A stretch of 64,000 bases of DNA, from NCBI GenBank assembly GCA_004294385.1, contig REAP01000009.1, positions 50,998 to 114,997 of the forward strand, given 5' to 3'. The position numbers and the translations under genes are program-made. Positions 36,786 to 45,523 of the stretch are shown here, piece after piece. The first letter of the stretch is position 1. Every line of letters begins with the position of its first letter. This DNA is from Oscillatoriales cyanobacterium (GTDB lineage Bacteria; Cyanobacteriota; Cyanobacteriia; Cyanobacteriales; Microcoleaceae). The notes beneath the pieces are model-generated. The model was not told the origin of the DNA. It was given only the letters and a program-made list of their open reading frames with translations, and ran no database searches.

Positions 36786-36873
36786 GACACCGCTCCGCTC
36801 AGTGTCCAATCTCCAATGCCCGATGCGCCATTCCCAATTCCCAATTCCCAATTCCCAATTCAAATTAGTATTT

Positions 36874-37752
36874 ATGCTGCGAAAATTGATAGTTTATTTG
36901 ATGGCGATAACGTTGTGTTTGACGACTATAGCTTGTGGCTCTTCCACTCCAACACCGGAGGGAAATCAGAAAGTTAATACTGTTCGTTCTGCGCCCACTC
37001 CTATTAGCAATAATTTAAGTCAAGGGCAATATCCCGTACAGCAAGCTACCTATGATGATAGTGAGGGTGAATATAGTTTGATGTTGCTCAATACTCCGGC
37101 TGGTACTTCCTCTGTTTACCGATCGCGCGATTTGCAAATGGCTCGTTTAACTGATGAGGAAATATCGCAAGGTAAGAAAAGTTATCTAAGTTTGGAGCAA
37201 AGTAAAGCCAGCTTGCATTTGACAGAAGATTTTAAAATTGAGTATGTTCATAATGTGACTGAAACTGTTAGTAACCCTCAAACTGGTCAGCCTCAGACGG
37301 TGGTTGTGAGACAGCAATCTGGCTTTTGGGCTCCGTTTGCTGGGGCTATAGCTGGCCAGGCGATCGGCAGTTTGTTGTTTACACCGCGATATTATATGCC
37401 ACCAGTCTATCAGCCGGGGATTATGATGGGATATGGCGGCTATGGCAATACTTATGGGGAAGCTGTTAGCCAATATCAAACTCGTTACCAAGCTCCCCCT
37501 GCTGCGGTGAGAAACCGTCAAGCTTTGAGGACGACGGGCCGCCTGCGATCGCCTACATCGAACGCACCAGTAAGACGCGCAGCACCGCCAAATGCCAATC
37601 GATCGACTGGTTCGGGTTACGGTGGGAGCAATTTGAGGCGATCGCAAAAACCAAGTTCGCCACAGCAAAGGCGGAGTCCGAGTTTTGGTAGTGGTGGCAA
37701 TTCTCGTCAACCAAGTCGGAGTCGCTCTTTCGGCAGTGGCAGAAGGCGGTAG
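36874..37752 (+). CDS. Putative lipoprotein with Arg/Ser-rich tail
   Basis: A 292-residue protein. The start is set at 36874, where a lipoprotein signal begins (MLRKLIVYLMAITLCLTTIAC, lipobox TIAC, Cys at about 21). The frame is open further upstream to 36733 through the 43-bp repeats, but that would bury the signal. The mature protein has a hydrophilic domain, a short hydrophobic GAIAGQAIGSLLF segment, a Tyr/Gly/Met-rich stretch (MMGYGGYGNTY) and a highly basic Arg-Ser-Gly tail. The function is unknown; the basic tail could bind anionic polymer or nucleic acid. Confidence 0.65.
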   Translation: MLRKLIVYLMAITLCLTTIACGSSTPTPEGNQKVNTVRSAPTPISNNLSQGQYPVQQATYDDSEGEYSLMLLNTPAGTSSVYRSRDLQMARLTDEEISQGKKSYLSLEQSKASLHLTEDFKIEYVHNVTETVSNPQTGQPQTVVVRQQSGFWAPFAGAIAGQAIGSLLFTPRYYMPPVYQPGIMMGYGGYGNTYGEAVSQYQTRYQAPPAAVRNRQALRTTGRLRSPTSNAPVRRAAPPNANRSTGSGYGGSNLRRSQKPSSPQQRRSPSFGSGGNSRQPSRSRSFGSGRRR

Positions 37753-37872
37753 TTTCTTTAAAAGTTGAATTTTGTAAACTTTCTTAAGAAATAGGGTCGA
37801 TCGCCCGGTAAGATCAGAAGCGGATTTTCTAATTCAACAATCTAGACTTATTCACTACAGTCAGGAGAACAA

Positions 37873-38013
37873 ATGGACTTTATAACGGATCTATTCGGCG
37901 GCTTGGGTAATGTCAACTTCCAACTCATTATTCAGGTAGCTTTGCTCGCAGCAGTCGTGCTTTCGGGCCCAATCGTGATTTTTCTGTTGGCGGCTAAGGG
38001 CGGCGATTTGTAA
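37873..38013 (+). CDS. psb30: Photosystem II protein Psb30 (Ycf12)
   Basis: A 46-residue protein: MDFITDLFGGLGNVNFQLI, then one transmembrane helix (VALLAAVVLSGPIVIFLLAA) and a short KGGDL tail. Length, N-terminal NVNFQLIIQ and the GP-containing helix match Psb30/Ycf12, a peripheral low-molecular-mass subunit of the photosystem II core in the thylakoid membrane. AGGAG lies 6 nt before the ATG. It is alone, convergent with recJ. CGATCG-containing inverted segments (about 38031-38043 and 38083-38093) could end transcription. Confidence 0.88.
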   Translation: MDFITDLFGGLGNVNFQLIIQVALLAAVVLSGPIVIFLLAAKGGDL

Positions 38014-38104
38014 GATTAGGGTGATTGGGGCGATCGAAAGTTGGGATATTTGAGTTTTCAATGATTCAGAATTCCCAAAATTCGATCGCCAATTTCCGAT
38101 TCGC

Positions 38105-40210
38105 TCAAATACCCAGCGCCCTTGAAGCCGTTTGAATCAAATTCTCGAAAAAAGGCCGAGACACATCAATTTCCTGAGCATTTTCCCGGCTATTCCCCAA
38201 TAAACCCGTTTTTTGTCCCGGTTGAATTGCCAGAATTTGCCCTTGAGAGTTACGGATTCTCAATTCCTGCAAATCGCCCGATCGCGATAAACTACAAGAA
38301 TAAGTGCGATCGTAATAATCAAACTCCACTTTCCCCGACATTAGCGGGCTAGAATTTGGCAACGATGCCGGTAGCCTAATTCCCAACAATTCCAACTGCA
38401 CCGATGTCTTGCCATTAAAAGTATTTTCGCGCAATCGATAAGCAATGTCAACCAGACGAGGCAACGGAAAATATTCGCCCCAACGCCAAGCAATCCCTCC
38501 TAAACTTGCTGGTGTTTTTCCAGTCTGACTTGCTGTTAGTTTAAGGTGGTTTCCTTTACCCACAACTTTCTGTTCAGTTATCGAAACATTGGGTGTCCAA
38601 AACACAGGAGCTTTATTTTCCATCCCACAAGGTTCTAGAGCATCAATTTGTCGATAAAGGTCAAGGTTGATATCAGATAAATCCGCTTGAACATCAACTG
38701 AAACTAACGGTTTTAAATGTTCCGGTTCCAAACATTGATTAGCAAAAACAGACAGTTGACTCCCGAATTTTTCCAGATTCTCCGCCGGCATCGAAAAACC
38801 GCCCGCTGCTTTATGTCCACCAAATTTAGTTAATAAATCCGCACAAAAATTCAGCCCTTCAAATACATTAAACTCAGGAATTCCCCTCGCTGAACCTCGC
38901 ACAATTTTAGAGGATGAGGGCGGGCACGGGGGCACCGCCCCTACGGGTTCATCCTCATCCTCAAAAGTACCAATAAACACAGGCACGCCGTAGCGCTCCA
39001 CCAACCGAGAAGCCACAATCCCAATTACCCCATGATGCCAACCGGGTTGTACGACCACTAAAACCCGTTCTTGCTGCAAATCAGGGGACTTTTCCTCGCA
39101 CCAGGCGATCGCCTCCTGTTCAATTTCCAGACACAATTCCTGCCGACGCTGATTGATTTGTTCGCACTCCATCGCCCTAATCAGAGCTAAATCGCGATCG
39201 TCAGTCGTCAACAATTCAATCACAATTTGTGGATCAGCAAGCCTACCCACAGCATTAATCCTCGGCCCCAGCCTAAAACCAATATCTTCCGGTTTTAACG
39301 AATTTTGAACCTGAGTTTTAAAATTAGGAATCAAAGGAGTTTCAGAACTTCCCTGCTGCACTCCAGCCACCTGAATCAAAGCCTGAACACCAGCTAATTG
39401 CGAGTGAGGCAAAAGCCGCAAACCCCGTTTCACCCAACGCCGATTTACCCCAGTCAAAGGAGCCAAATCCGCAATAGTTCCTAACGTAAATAACTCCAGC
39501 AGCGGATTCACCAAACCGCCAACTTTATTCAAACTCTGAGCCAAACTAATTGCCAAAACATAAGCAACACCAACTCCAGCCAAACCACGATAAGGCGAAG
39601 ATTCAGCAATTAATTTGGGATTGAGAATTGCATCAGCCGGCGGCAATTGTGGTGGCAAATCGTGATGGTCTGTAATAATCACTTTGACACCCAATTCTCG
39701 CGCTCTTTGCACCGGCCCAAACGCGGCAATTCCGTTATCTACAGTCAGAATCAGAGCCACACCTTCCGAGTGAAATTCTTCTACAATGCGATCGTTAATC
39801 CCATAACCTTCCCGCATCCGACTCGGAATCGCATAATCCACATTCGCACCCAGAGCCCTCAGAGCTCGCAGCAACAAAGCCGTGCTCGTCATCCCATCAG
39901 CATCATAATCGCCACAAATCGCAATCTTTTGCCCTCTCGAAATCGCCTCCCGCAACAATCTCACACTCACCGCCAAATCGGGAAACTCATCCATTGGCTG
40001 TGGCAAAACCAAAGATTCCGGCTCCACAAACCCTTGAACTTCTGTTAATGTATCCATGCCCCGATTAATCAGTACCTGGGCCAACAGTGGTGACAAACTG
40101 ATTTCTGTGCCTAACCGCTCCGCTTGCTGTGCTTGAGGCGCATAGATTTGCCACCGTTGGTTTGGCAACCGATGAAGATGTGAAGACTTAGAAGGGGGTA
40201 GCTCTTGCAC
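38105..40210 (-). CDS. recJ: Single-stranded-DNA exonuclease RecJ
   Basis: A 701-residue 5'-3' ssDNA exonuclease of the DHH family, acting in recombination and mismatch repair. Motifs: DYDADGMTS (101-109), LTVDNGI (about 155-161), DHH at 181-183, and the DHHA1 motif GGHKAAGGF. The core is intact. Between the conserved VFIGTFEDE and VRGSARGIPEFN blocks is an extra stretch (about 416-433, DEDEPVGAVPPCPPSSS) encoded by a palindromic repeat (38910-38962) found widely in cyanobacterial intergenic DNA. It keeps the frame. The gene starts convergent to psb30 at its 3' end. Confidence 0.93.
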   Translation of the reverse strand: MQELPPSKSSHLHRLPNQRWQIYAPQAQQAERLGTEISLSPLLAQVLINRGMDTLTEVQGFVEPESLVLPQPMDEFPDLAVSVRLLREAISRGQKIAICGDYDADGMTSTALLLRALRALGANVDYAIPSRMREGYGINDRIVEEFHSEGVALILTVDNGIAAFGPVQRARELGVKVIITDHHDLPPQLPPADAILNPKLIAESSPYRGLAGVGVAYVLAISLAQSLNKVGGLVNPLLELFTLGTIADLAPLTGVNRRWVKRGLRLLPHSQLAGVQALIQVAGVQQGSSETPLIPNFKTQVQNSLKPEDIGFRLGPRINAVGRLADPQIVIELLTTDDRDLALIRAMECEQINQRRQELCLEIEQEAIAWCEEKSPDLQQERVLVVVQPGWHHGVIGIVASRLVERYGVPVFIGTFEDEDEPVGAVPPCPPSSSKIVRGSARGIPEFNVFEGLNFCADLLTKFGGHKAAGGFSMPAENLEKFGSQLSVFANQCLEPEHLKPLVSVDVQADLSDINLDLYRQIDALEPCGMENKAPVFWTPNVSITEQKVVGKGNHLKLTASQTGKTPASLGGIAWRWGEYFPLPRLVDIAYRLRENTFNGKTSVQLELLGIRLPASLPNSSPLMSGKVEFDYYDRTYSCSLSRSGDLQELRIRNSQGQILAIQPGQKTGLLGNSRENAQEIDVSRPFFENLIQTASRALGI
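38910..38962. repeat. Palindromic repeat inserted in recJ
   Basis: GAGGATGAG (38910-38918) and CTCATCCTC (38954-38962) enclose a GC-rich hairpin (GGGCACGGGGGCACCGCCCC). Its translation PVGAVPPCPP is absent from typical RecJ. Confidence 0.85.
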
Positions 40211-40285
40211 GGAAAATTGCGTTGAAAAATATATAACTAATCTTATACCAATTTAATGTGAAACTGTACCTCATCTATCTGAAAT

Positions 40286-40356
40286 TAGACATCTCCCATA
40301 ATTATTATGGAACAGACCGGATGCCTGTTCTTAGCTATCTTTTGAGGAGAGGTCTA
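40286..40356. repeat. Family A palindromic element, diverged copy
   Basis: Ends TAGACATCTCC and GGAGAGGTCTA; centre GGAACAGACCGGATGCCTGT. Lies in the divergent spacer between recJ and the bestrophin gene, so it may affect either promoter. Confidence 0.7.
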
Positions 40357-40405
40357 TTAGTACAGCTCATGCGTGAGCTAGGTTGTATCCAAACAGGAGA
40401 TTTTG

Positions 40406-41311
40406 ATGATTGATGAAAAACGGCCTTGGTTTAAAACTGCATTACAGTTCCGAGGGTCTGTCATTCCCTCAATTTTACCCCGCGTTTTGATCTGCGGCGG
40501 ATTTGGGGTGTTTATTTCCCTTTTAAACTTTCTCAAGTTGCCAGTATTTTTGCCCATTTTGTCTAGCATTGTACCAAGTATTGTCCTTGGTTTACTGTTG
40601 GTTTTTCGGACAAATACGGCTTATGATCGATTTTGGGAAGGTCGGAAATTTTGGGGAAATTTAATCAATAATGTCCGTAATCTGGCACGTCAAATCTGGG
40701 TAGCAATTGACGAAAAAGACCAGGATGATTTCATTGCTAAAAAATCAGCACTGCGCCTGTTAGTTGCTTTTGCAGTATCAATGAAATTGCATCTGAGGCA
40801 AGAATCTGTCAATTCAGAATTGGAGCCGTTAATGTCCCCATTGCAATATCAAAAGCTCAAATCCATGAACAATCCGCCGATAGAAGTTGCTTTTTGGATT
40901 GGGGATTATTTGAATAAACAGTACGATCGCAATTGTGTCGATGTCTACCAGTTAACTGCGATGAACCAGTTACTAAACTCCTTGATCGATTGTTTAGGAG
41001 GCTGCGAGCGAATTTTGAGGACACCTATTCCTTTGGCTTACGCGATTCACCTCAAACAATTATTGTTGCTTTATTGCTTAGCATTGCCATTTCAAATGGT
41101 GAAGGATTTAAGTTGGGGAACTGGCCCAGTTGTGGCTTTAATTAGCTTTACTTTGTTTGGTATCGAAGAAATTGGTCTAGAAATTGAAAATCCTTTCGGT
41201 CATGATACTAATGATTTACCATTGGATAATATTTGTGCTACTATGCACCGCAATATCGAAGATTTAATTTCTTTGTCTCCTAGTGTTCATAGTCGCCTGG
41301 AAAAGCAGTAG
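40406..41311 (+). CDS. Bestrophin-family (UPF0187) channel protein
   Basis: A 301-residue membrane protein. Key family features: the FRTNTAYDRFWEGRKFWG motif (about 75-92) after two hydrophobic segments (about 22-68), a middle cytoplasmic helical part and two further hydrophobic stretches near 210-250. The C-terminal IGLEIENPFGHDTNDLPLD matches the bestrophin gating/cytoplasmic region. Bestrophins conduct anions such as chloride or bicarbonate; plant thylakoid members adjust the proton-motive force. Location here (plasma or thylakoid membrane) is not determinable. AGGAG lies 6 nt before the ATG at 40406, deciding the start. Confidence 0.87.
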   Translation: MIDEKRPWFKTALQFRGSVIPSILPRVLICGGFGVFISLLNFLKLPVFLPILSSIVPSIVLGLLLVFRTNTAYDRFWEGRKFWGNLINNVRNLARQIWVAIDEKDQDDFIAKKSALRLLVAFAVSMKLHLRQESVNSELEPLMSPLQYQKLKSMNNPPIEVAFWIGDYLNKQYDRNCVDVYQLTAMNQLLNSLIDCLGGCERILRTPIPLAYAIHLKQLLLLYCLALPFQMVKDLSWGTGPVVALISFTLFGIEEIGLEIENPFGHDTNDLPLDNICATMHRNIEDLISLSPSVHSRLEKQ

Positions 41312-41339
41312 AGTTATTAGATCTCGACCATATTTCTTG

Positions 41340-41626
41340 TGGAACAGGCAAGATGCCTGTTCAATGCTAATAATTTAGATGCTCACATTGTGGGACAGGC
41401 ATCTTGCCTGTTCAATGCTAATAATTTAAATGCTCACATTGTGCAACAGGCATCTTGCCTGTTCAATGCTAATAATTTAAATGCTCACATTGTTCAATGC
41501 TAATAATTTAAATGCTCACATTGTGCAACAGGCATCTTGCCTGTTCAAGGTTAATAGTTTAAATGCTGACATTGTAGAACAGGCATCTTGCCTGTTCAAG
41601 GTTAATAGTTTAAATGCTGACTGAGA
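41340..41626. repeat. Tandem array of about 61-bp units with family A core
   Basis: About five units, each GGAACAGGCATCTTGCCTGT-like followed by TCAATGCTAATAATTTAAAT and GCTCACATTGT. The first copy is inverted at the core; one unit lacks the palindrome. The last unit overlaps the end of the CCB-like gene (stop at 41602). Confidence 0.9.
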
Positions 41627-42252
41627 GTATTATCTAGTTTGTCAGCAATGCCTTCAACCCAGTTTTCATCTTGTTTGGTATAACTGCGGGGCGCGTTAGA
41701 ACCTAAAATTAAAACGCCTTGACTTCCCAGTGGCTGACAGATAACTCCTTGAGTATTTTCGGGTAAATAGTCAAATTCGATTTTGCCGGGATAAATATTC
41801 AGATTCACTAAATAAACTGGTTTGTTTTTGTCGAATACTCGCTGCAAAATTGGCCCTGGTTTAACTTCGGGATTGACTCCTAAAATGCCACGTCGCAATA
41901 GAACTTTTCCTTGATACAAAATCACGATCGCCCTTGTGGCCGTATTTGTCAACAGCAAACGCGATGCCCAAGCTAATTCTATTTTCACAACATCCGGCAA
42001 ATCTGGCGTAAATTCAAAGCCTTCTTCGCCGATGAGGTTGACTGAATCGGGCGATCGCGCTTGTACCTGCTGCCACAGCAAACCTGTTAAAATCAGCAGA
42101 GCGCTGATAATTACTCCCAAAGCGTCGGAGCGAGCTTGAGAATCGGTGAGTTGCTCAGTCAGCAAGCGATTGACCATCAGCAGCGTGCCGGCCAATCCTC
42201 CTGCAACTAAGGGCAATTGTCGTAAAACTCGATTTGGATCTGATTTTGTCAT
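41602..42252 (-). CDS. Cofactor assembly of complex C subunit B (CCB2/CCB4-like)
   Basis: A 216-residue membrane protein: two hydrophobic segments (about 13-28 and 44-60) and a soluble domain with EEGFEFTPDLPDVVKIEL, LYQGKVLLRRGI and GVICQPLGSQGVLILGSNAPRSYT. The pattern corresponds to CCB2/CCB4-type proteins, which help attach haem ci to cytochrome b6 in the b6f complex (system IV). Thylakoid location is inferred from family. The final codons and the stop come from the last unit of a 61-bp repeat array, so the natural C-terminus may have been replaced. Confidence 0.8.
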   Translation of the reverse strand: MTKSDPNRVLRQLPLVAGGLAGTLLMVNRLLTEQLTDSQARSDALGVIISALLILTGLLWQQVQARSPDSVNLIGEEGFEFTPDLPDVVKIELAWASRLLLTNTATRAIVILYQGKVLLRRGILGVNPEVKPGPILQRVFDKNKPVYLVNLNIYPGKIEFDYLPENTQGVICQPLGSQGVLILGSNAPRSYTKQDENWVEGIADKLDNTLSQHLNY

Positions 42253-42455
42253 TTGTCATTAGTCATTAGTCATTAGTCAGTAGTCATTAGTTAGGAGTCA
42301 GGAGTCAGGAGTCAGGAGTTATATCATGTTCGGTCATATAACCATTCTATTCTGGACTTTGTAGTGAGGACTGAAGTCCTCTCTTAAAGCTTTTAGTCAA
42401 TAATCACCACCAATGACCAATGACCAATGACTAATGACCAATGACCAATGACTAC
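42253..42455. repeat. Heptamer-type repeats flanking rpaB
   Basis: CATTAGT (42256-42295), GGAGTCA (42293-42318) and AATGACC/AATGACT (42405-42455) heptanucleotide-type repeats. No gene seen. Confidence 0.7.
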
Positions 42456-42460
42456 TGACT

Positions 42461-43192
42461 TTACCCAAGTTCCCCAGCTTCGACAATGCGCTGGAATAGA
42501 TAGCCGGTGCCACGGGCGGTGAGAATTAATTCAGGATTGCTGGGGTCATCCTCCAATTTTGCCCTCAGCCGAGAGATGTGAACGTCAACTACACGGGTGT
42601 CTACGTGGCGTTCAGGCGTGTATCCCCAAACTTCCTGCAAAATTTCCGATCGCGAAAAAGGCTCTCCAGAACGACTGACAAGCAGCTCTAACAAGCTGAA
42701 TTCCATCCCCGTGAGCCGAATACGTTCGTCACCTTTATAAACTTGCCGCTTGTTGGTGTCAATCCGAATATTCGTTACCTGGATGACTCCCGAACTGGGA
42801 ATCCCCGAAGAGCCGTTTTTGTCAACCCGGCGTAGCACTGAACGGATCCGAGCTTCTAGTTCCTTGGGAGAAAAAGGTTTGACAACATAATCGTCGGCGC
42901 CTAATTCTAAACCGGTGATGCGATCGGCGACATCTCCCAAAGCAGTTAGCATGATGATAGGCACATCCGATTCCTTCCGCAACTCCTGACAAACGCCATA
43001 GCCATCCAGCTTTGGCATCATCACATCCAAAACCACTAAGTCGGGTTCGGTGTTGCGAAATATCTCCAGAGCTTCTTCGCCATCGGCTGCGGTGACGACA
43101 TCATAGCCAATCATGGAAAGGCGAGTTTCCAGAATGCGGCGGATACTGGCTTCATCATCGACTACCAGAATTTTTTCTTTATGGTTTTCCAA
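42461..43192 (-). CDS. rpaB: Response regulator RpaB (Ycf27), OmpR family
   Basis: A 243-residue OmpR/PhoB-type regulator. The receiver has D56 (VVLDVMMPKLDGYG) and the conserved start EKILVVDDEASIRRILETR; the C-terminal winged helix has EFSLLELLVSRSGEPFSRS and RVVDVHISRLRAKLEDDP. It is highly similar to cyanobacterial RpaB, which binds HLR1 sites and controls photosystem, high-light and cell-cycle-linked genes with the kinase NblS. The start is set at TTG 43192 (MENHKEK), 11 nt after AAGGAG; this gives the N-terminus and D56 numbering usual for RpaB, whereas a GTG at 43204 lies directly on the AAGGAG. Divergent from radA across about 160 bp. Confidence 0.92.
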   Translation of the reverse strand: MENHKEKILVVDDEASIRRILETRLSMIGYDVVTAADGEEALEIFRNTEPDLVVLDVMMPKLDGYGVCQELRKESDVPIIMLTALGDVADRITGLELGADDYVVKPFSPKELEARIRSVLRRVDKNGSSGIPSSGVIQVTNIRIDTNKRQVYKGDERIRLTGMEFSLLELLVSRSGEPFSRSEILQEVWGYTPERHVDTRVVDVHISRLRAKLEDDPSNPELILTARGTGYLFQRIVEAGELG

Positions 43193-43355
43193 GTTATGCA
43201 ACACTCCTTAAGTTAAATTCGAGATAATGTTAATTTTTTGTACCCTATCATTAAGACACAAACTGATCCGCCTGTCGCGATCGGTCTGAAAGCTTCATGA
43301 TTGCTTCATTTCAGACTTTTAAAAATGTTAAGGTGATTATTTATAATTGTAAACA

Positions 43356-44924
43356 ATGCCTAAACCTCGAATACAGTATATTTGTCGGGAATGTGCGTAT
43401 GAGTCGCCACAATATTTTGGCAGATGTCCTAGCTGTCAGAAATGGGATTCTTTTGATGAGCAACCAGAACATTCTACCATTGCCGTACCACGGGCTGGGT
43501 TGACTGGGGTAACGACTAAGGGAAAAGGCGGTGCGCCTCCTGATAAGTCCAAGGGTCAAGCCAGGGTATCTTTTAGATTATCGCAGATTGCTGACCAAAC
43601 TCAGTCTCGTTGGCCTTCGGGCTATGCTGAATTTGATCGCGTTTTGGGAGGCGGCATTGTTCCGGGTTCCCTGGTGTTGATTGGAGGGGAACCGGGGATT
43701 GGGAAATCGACGCTGTTGTTGCAGGTGGCGAATAAGTTGGCTCGCAAGGATCGCGTACTGTATGTAAGTGCTGAGGAGTCTGGCCAGCAAGTGAAGTTGC
43801 GATCGCAGCGTTTAGGAGTGGCCAATCCGGTTGATTTGTCAAGCGATAGTTCAGATTTATCTGACAGTAACGGACACACTACTAATGGTGCTACTCCCAT
43901 TGATCCCGACGATCATTCAGCCGAGAATTTTTATTTGCTTCCAGAGACTGATTTAGAAGTTGTGTTGCGGGAGTTGGAAGCACTCAAACCAAATGTAGCA
44001 GTTATTGACAGTATCCAAACTATTTATTTTGCTAGTTTAACATCAGCACCGGGATCGGTGGCTCAGGTTCGGGAATGTACGTCTGCTTTGATGCAGGTGG
44101 CAAAAAGAGAAAATATTACTTTATTTATTGTTGGTCACGTTACTAAAGATGGTGGTTTGGCGGGGCCGAGGGTATTGGAACATCTAGTAGATACTGTACT
44201 ATATTTTGAGGGCGATCGCTTTGCTTCTCATCGACTTTTGCGATCGATGAAAAACCGTTTCGGTGCAACTCACGAAATCGGCGTATTTGAAATGGTAGCC
44301 GAGGGATTGCGAGAAGTAGACAATCCATCAGAGTTATTTTTAGGAAATCGCGACGAGTTTTCTCCCGGTACATCAACGACTGTTACTTGCGAAGGAACTA
44401 GACCGATTTTAGTGGAAATTCAGGCCTTAGTTAGTCCTGCGAGTTTTGGTTCGCCCCGCCGTTCTACTACTGGGGTGGATAATGGTAGATTGCAGCAAAT
44501 TTTAGCTGTTTTGGAGAAAAGAGTTGGGATTCCTTTGTCTAAATTGGATACGATTGTGGCATCGGTTGGTGGCTTGAAGGTGGAGGAACCGGCTGGGGAT
44601 TTGGCAATTGCGATCGCAGTTGTGGCCAGTTTTCGCGATCGCATAGTCGATGCTAGAACTGTGTTACTTGGAGAAGTCGGTTTAGGCGGACAAGTGCGAC
44701 CAGTTTCGCAATTAGAATTAAGATTAAGAGAAGCTGCAAAATTAGGTTTTAAAAGAGCGATTATTCCGAAAAATCAACCGGTGCCAGAATTGGGGATGCA
44801 AATTATTCCGGTAGCTAAGGTGATTGACGCAATTATTGCCGCAATTCCCGCCACTCCGACTCAATTGCAATCTGTTGATGTGGTGGAAATGGAGGAAATT
44901 GAGGAAATCGAGGATGATAGTTGA
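43356..44924 (+). CDS. radA: DNA repair protein RadA
   Basis: A 522-residue RecA-like branch-migration ATPase. N-terminal C4 zinc finger C10/C13/C24/C27, Walker A GGEPGIGKST (111-120), the RadA-specific KNRFG motif (SMKNRFGATHEIG) and a C-terminal Lon-like domain (VGGLKVEEPAGDLAIAIA). An acidic, Ser/Asp-rich loop (about 166-190, SSDSSDLSDSNGH) lies before the LPETDLE block and is longer than in E. coli RadA; similar loops are common in cyanobacteria. It acts in recombinational repair in the cytoplasm. It ends just before a repeat-rich spacer. Confidence 0.93.
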   Translation: MPKPRIQYICRECAYESPQYFGRCPSCQKWDSFDEQPEHSTIAVPRAGLTGVTTKGKGGAPPDKSKGQARVSFRLSQIADQTQSRWPSGYAEFDRVLGGGIVPGSLVLIGGEPGIGKSTLLLQVANKLARKDRVLYVSAEESGQQVKLRSQRLGVANPVDLSSDSSDLSDSNGHTTNGATPIDPDDHSAENFYLLPETDLEVVLRELEALKPNVAVIDSIQTIYFASLTSAPGSVAQVRECTSALMQVAKRENITLFIVGHVTKDGGLAGPRVLEHLVDTVLYFEGDRFASHRLLRSMKNRFGATHEIGVFEMVAEGLREVDNPSELFLGNRDEFSPGTSTTVTCEGTRPILVEIQALVSPASFGSPRRSTTGVDNGRLQQILAVLEKRVGIPLSKLDTIVASVGGLKVEEPAGDLAIAIAVVASFRDRIVDARTVLLGEVGLGGQVRPVSQLELRLREAAKLGFKRAIIPKNQPVPELGMQIIPVAKVIDAIIAAIPATPTQLQSVDVVEMEEIEEIEDDS

Positions 44925-44988
44925 CTGTTGACGGTTGACTGTTGACGGTTGACTGTTAACCGTTGACTGTTGGCTGTCCCCATTAATT

Positions 44989-45333
44989 GTAGGACGGCAT
45001 TACCCATAGGTGTCAACTTAAGCTGTCAGCCCGCCAAGTTCGTTGGTGGGCCCGCGAGTCCGACAGGGAATGAATTCCCTGTCTAATAGCGAAAGTCCTC
45101 TAAAAGAGGACTCAAGAACTCATGAGTCCTCTTTGAGAGGACTTGAGCTTTGAGGCAGGGGTTTCAACCCTTGCCGGACTATGAGTTTTACCTTAATTTG
45201 ACTGAAAAACTCATGTGACTGAAAAACTCATGAGTCCTCTTGAGAGGACTTTAGCTTTGAGGCAGGGGTTTCAACCCTTGCCGGACTATGGGTTGTACTT
45301 TAATTTGAGACCTATGGGCATTGCCGTGTCCTC
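44989..45333. mobile_element. Second MITE-like element related to 6921-7191
   Basis: Left end GTAGGACGGCATTACCCATA + GGTGTCAACTTAAG (44989-45022) and right end (to 45333) are imperfect inverted repeats of the same type as those at 6921/7191. The interior shows GTCCTCT/AGAGGAC hairpins and a direct repeat of about 65 bp (TGAGTCCTCTT... to ...TTGCCGGACTATG at about 45123-45183 and 45229-45290). It ends 23 bp from the 3' end of tRNA-Gln. A GTTGACGGTTGACTG tract (about 44925-44975) precedes it. No coding capacity. Confidence 0.7.
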
Positions 45334-45355
45334 ATGGTTTCTGATTATCTCTAAA

Positions 45356-45427
45356 CTGGGGCGAAAGGATTCGAACCTCTGAATGGCTGGACCAAAACCA
45401 GCTGCCTTACCACTTGGCGACGCCCCA
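45356..45427 (-). tRNA. tRNA-Gln (anticodon UUG)
   Basis: 72-nt cloverleaf read on the minus strand: acceptor TGGGGCG/CGCCCCA, D-arm GCC..GGC, anticodon stem GCTGG/CCAGC with loop TTTTGGT (anticodon TTG), T-arm AGAGG-TTCGAAT-CCTTT, discriminator G. The 3' CCA is not encoded. Reads CAA and, by wobble, CAG codons. Confidence 0.95.
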
Positions 45428-45523
45428 ACGTCTTAACCTTGTTTATAATAACATCAGGATGAGGTAATTTGTCAAGCACTTTGACAAAAAAGTTTGAAAC
45501 TTGGTGTTGAGGTCGATCGCCCA

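Noticed and set aside
41340..41626. Possible CRISPR-like array (regular repeats about 61 bp apart)
   Set aside because: The sequences between the palindromes are the same in every unit, so there are no unique spacers, and no cas gene is nearby.
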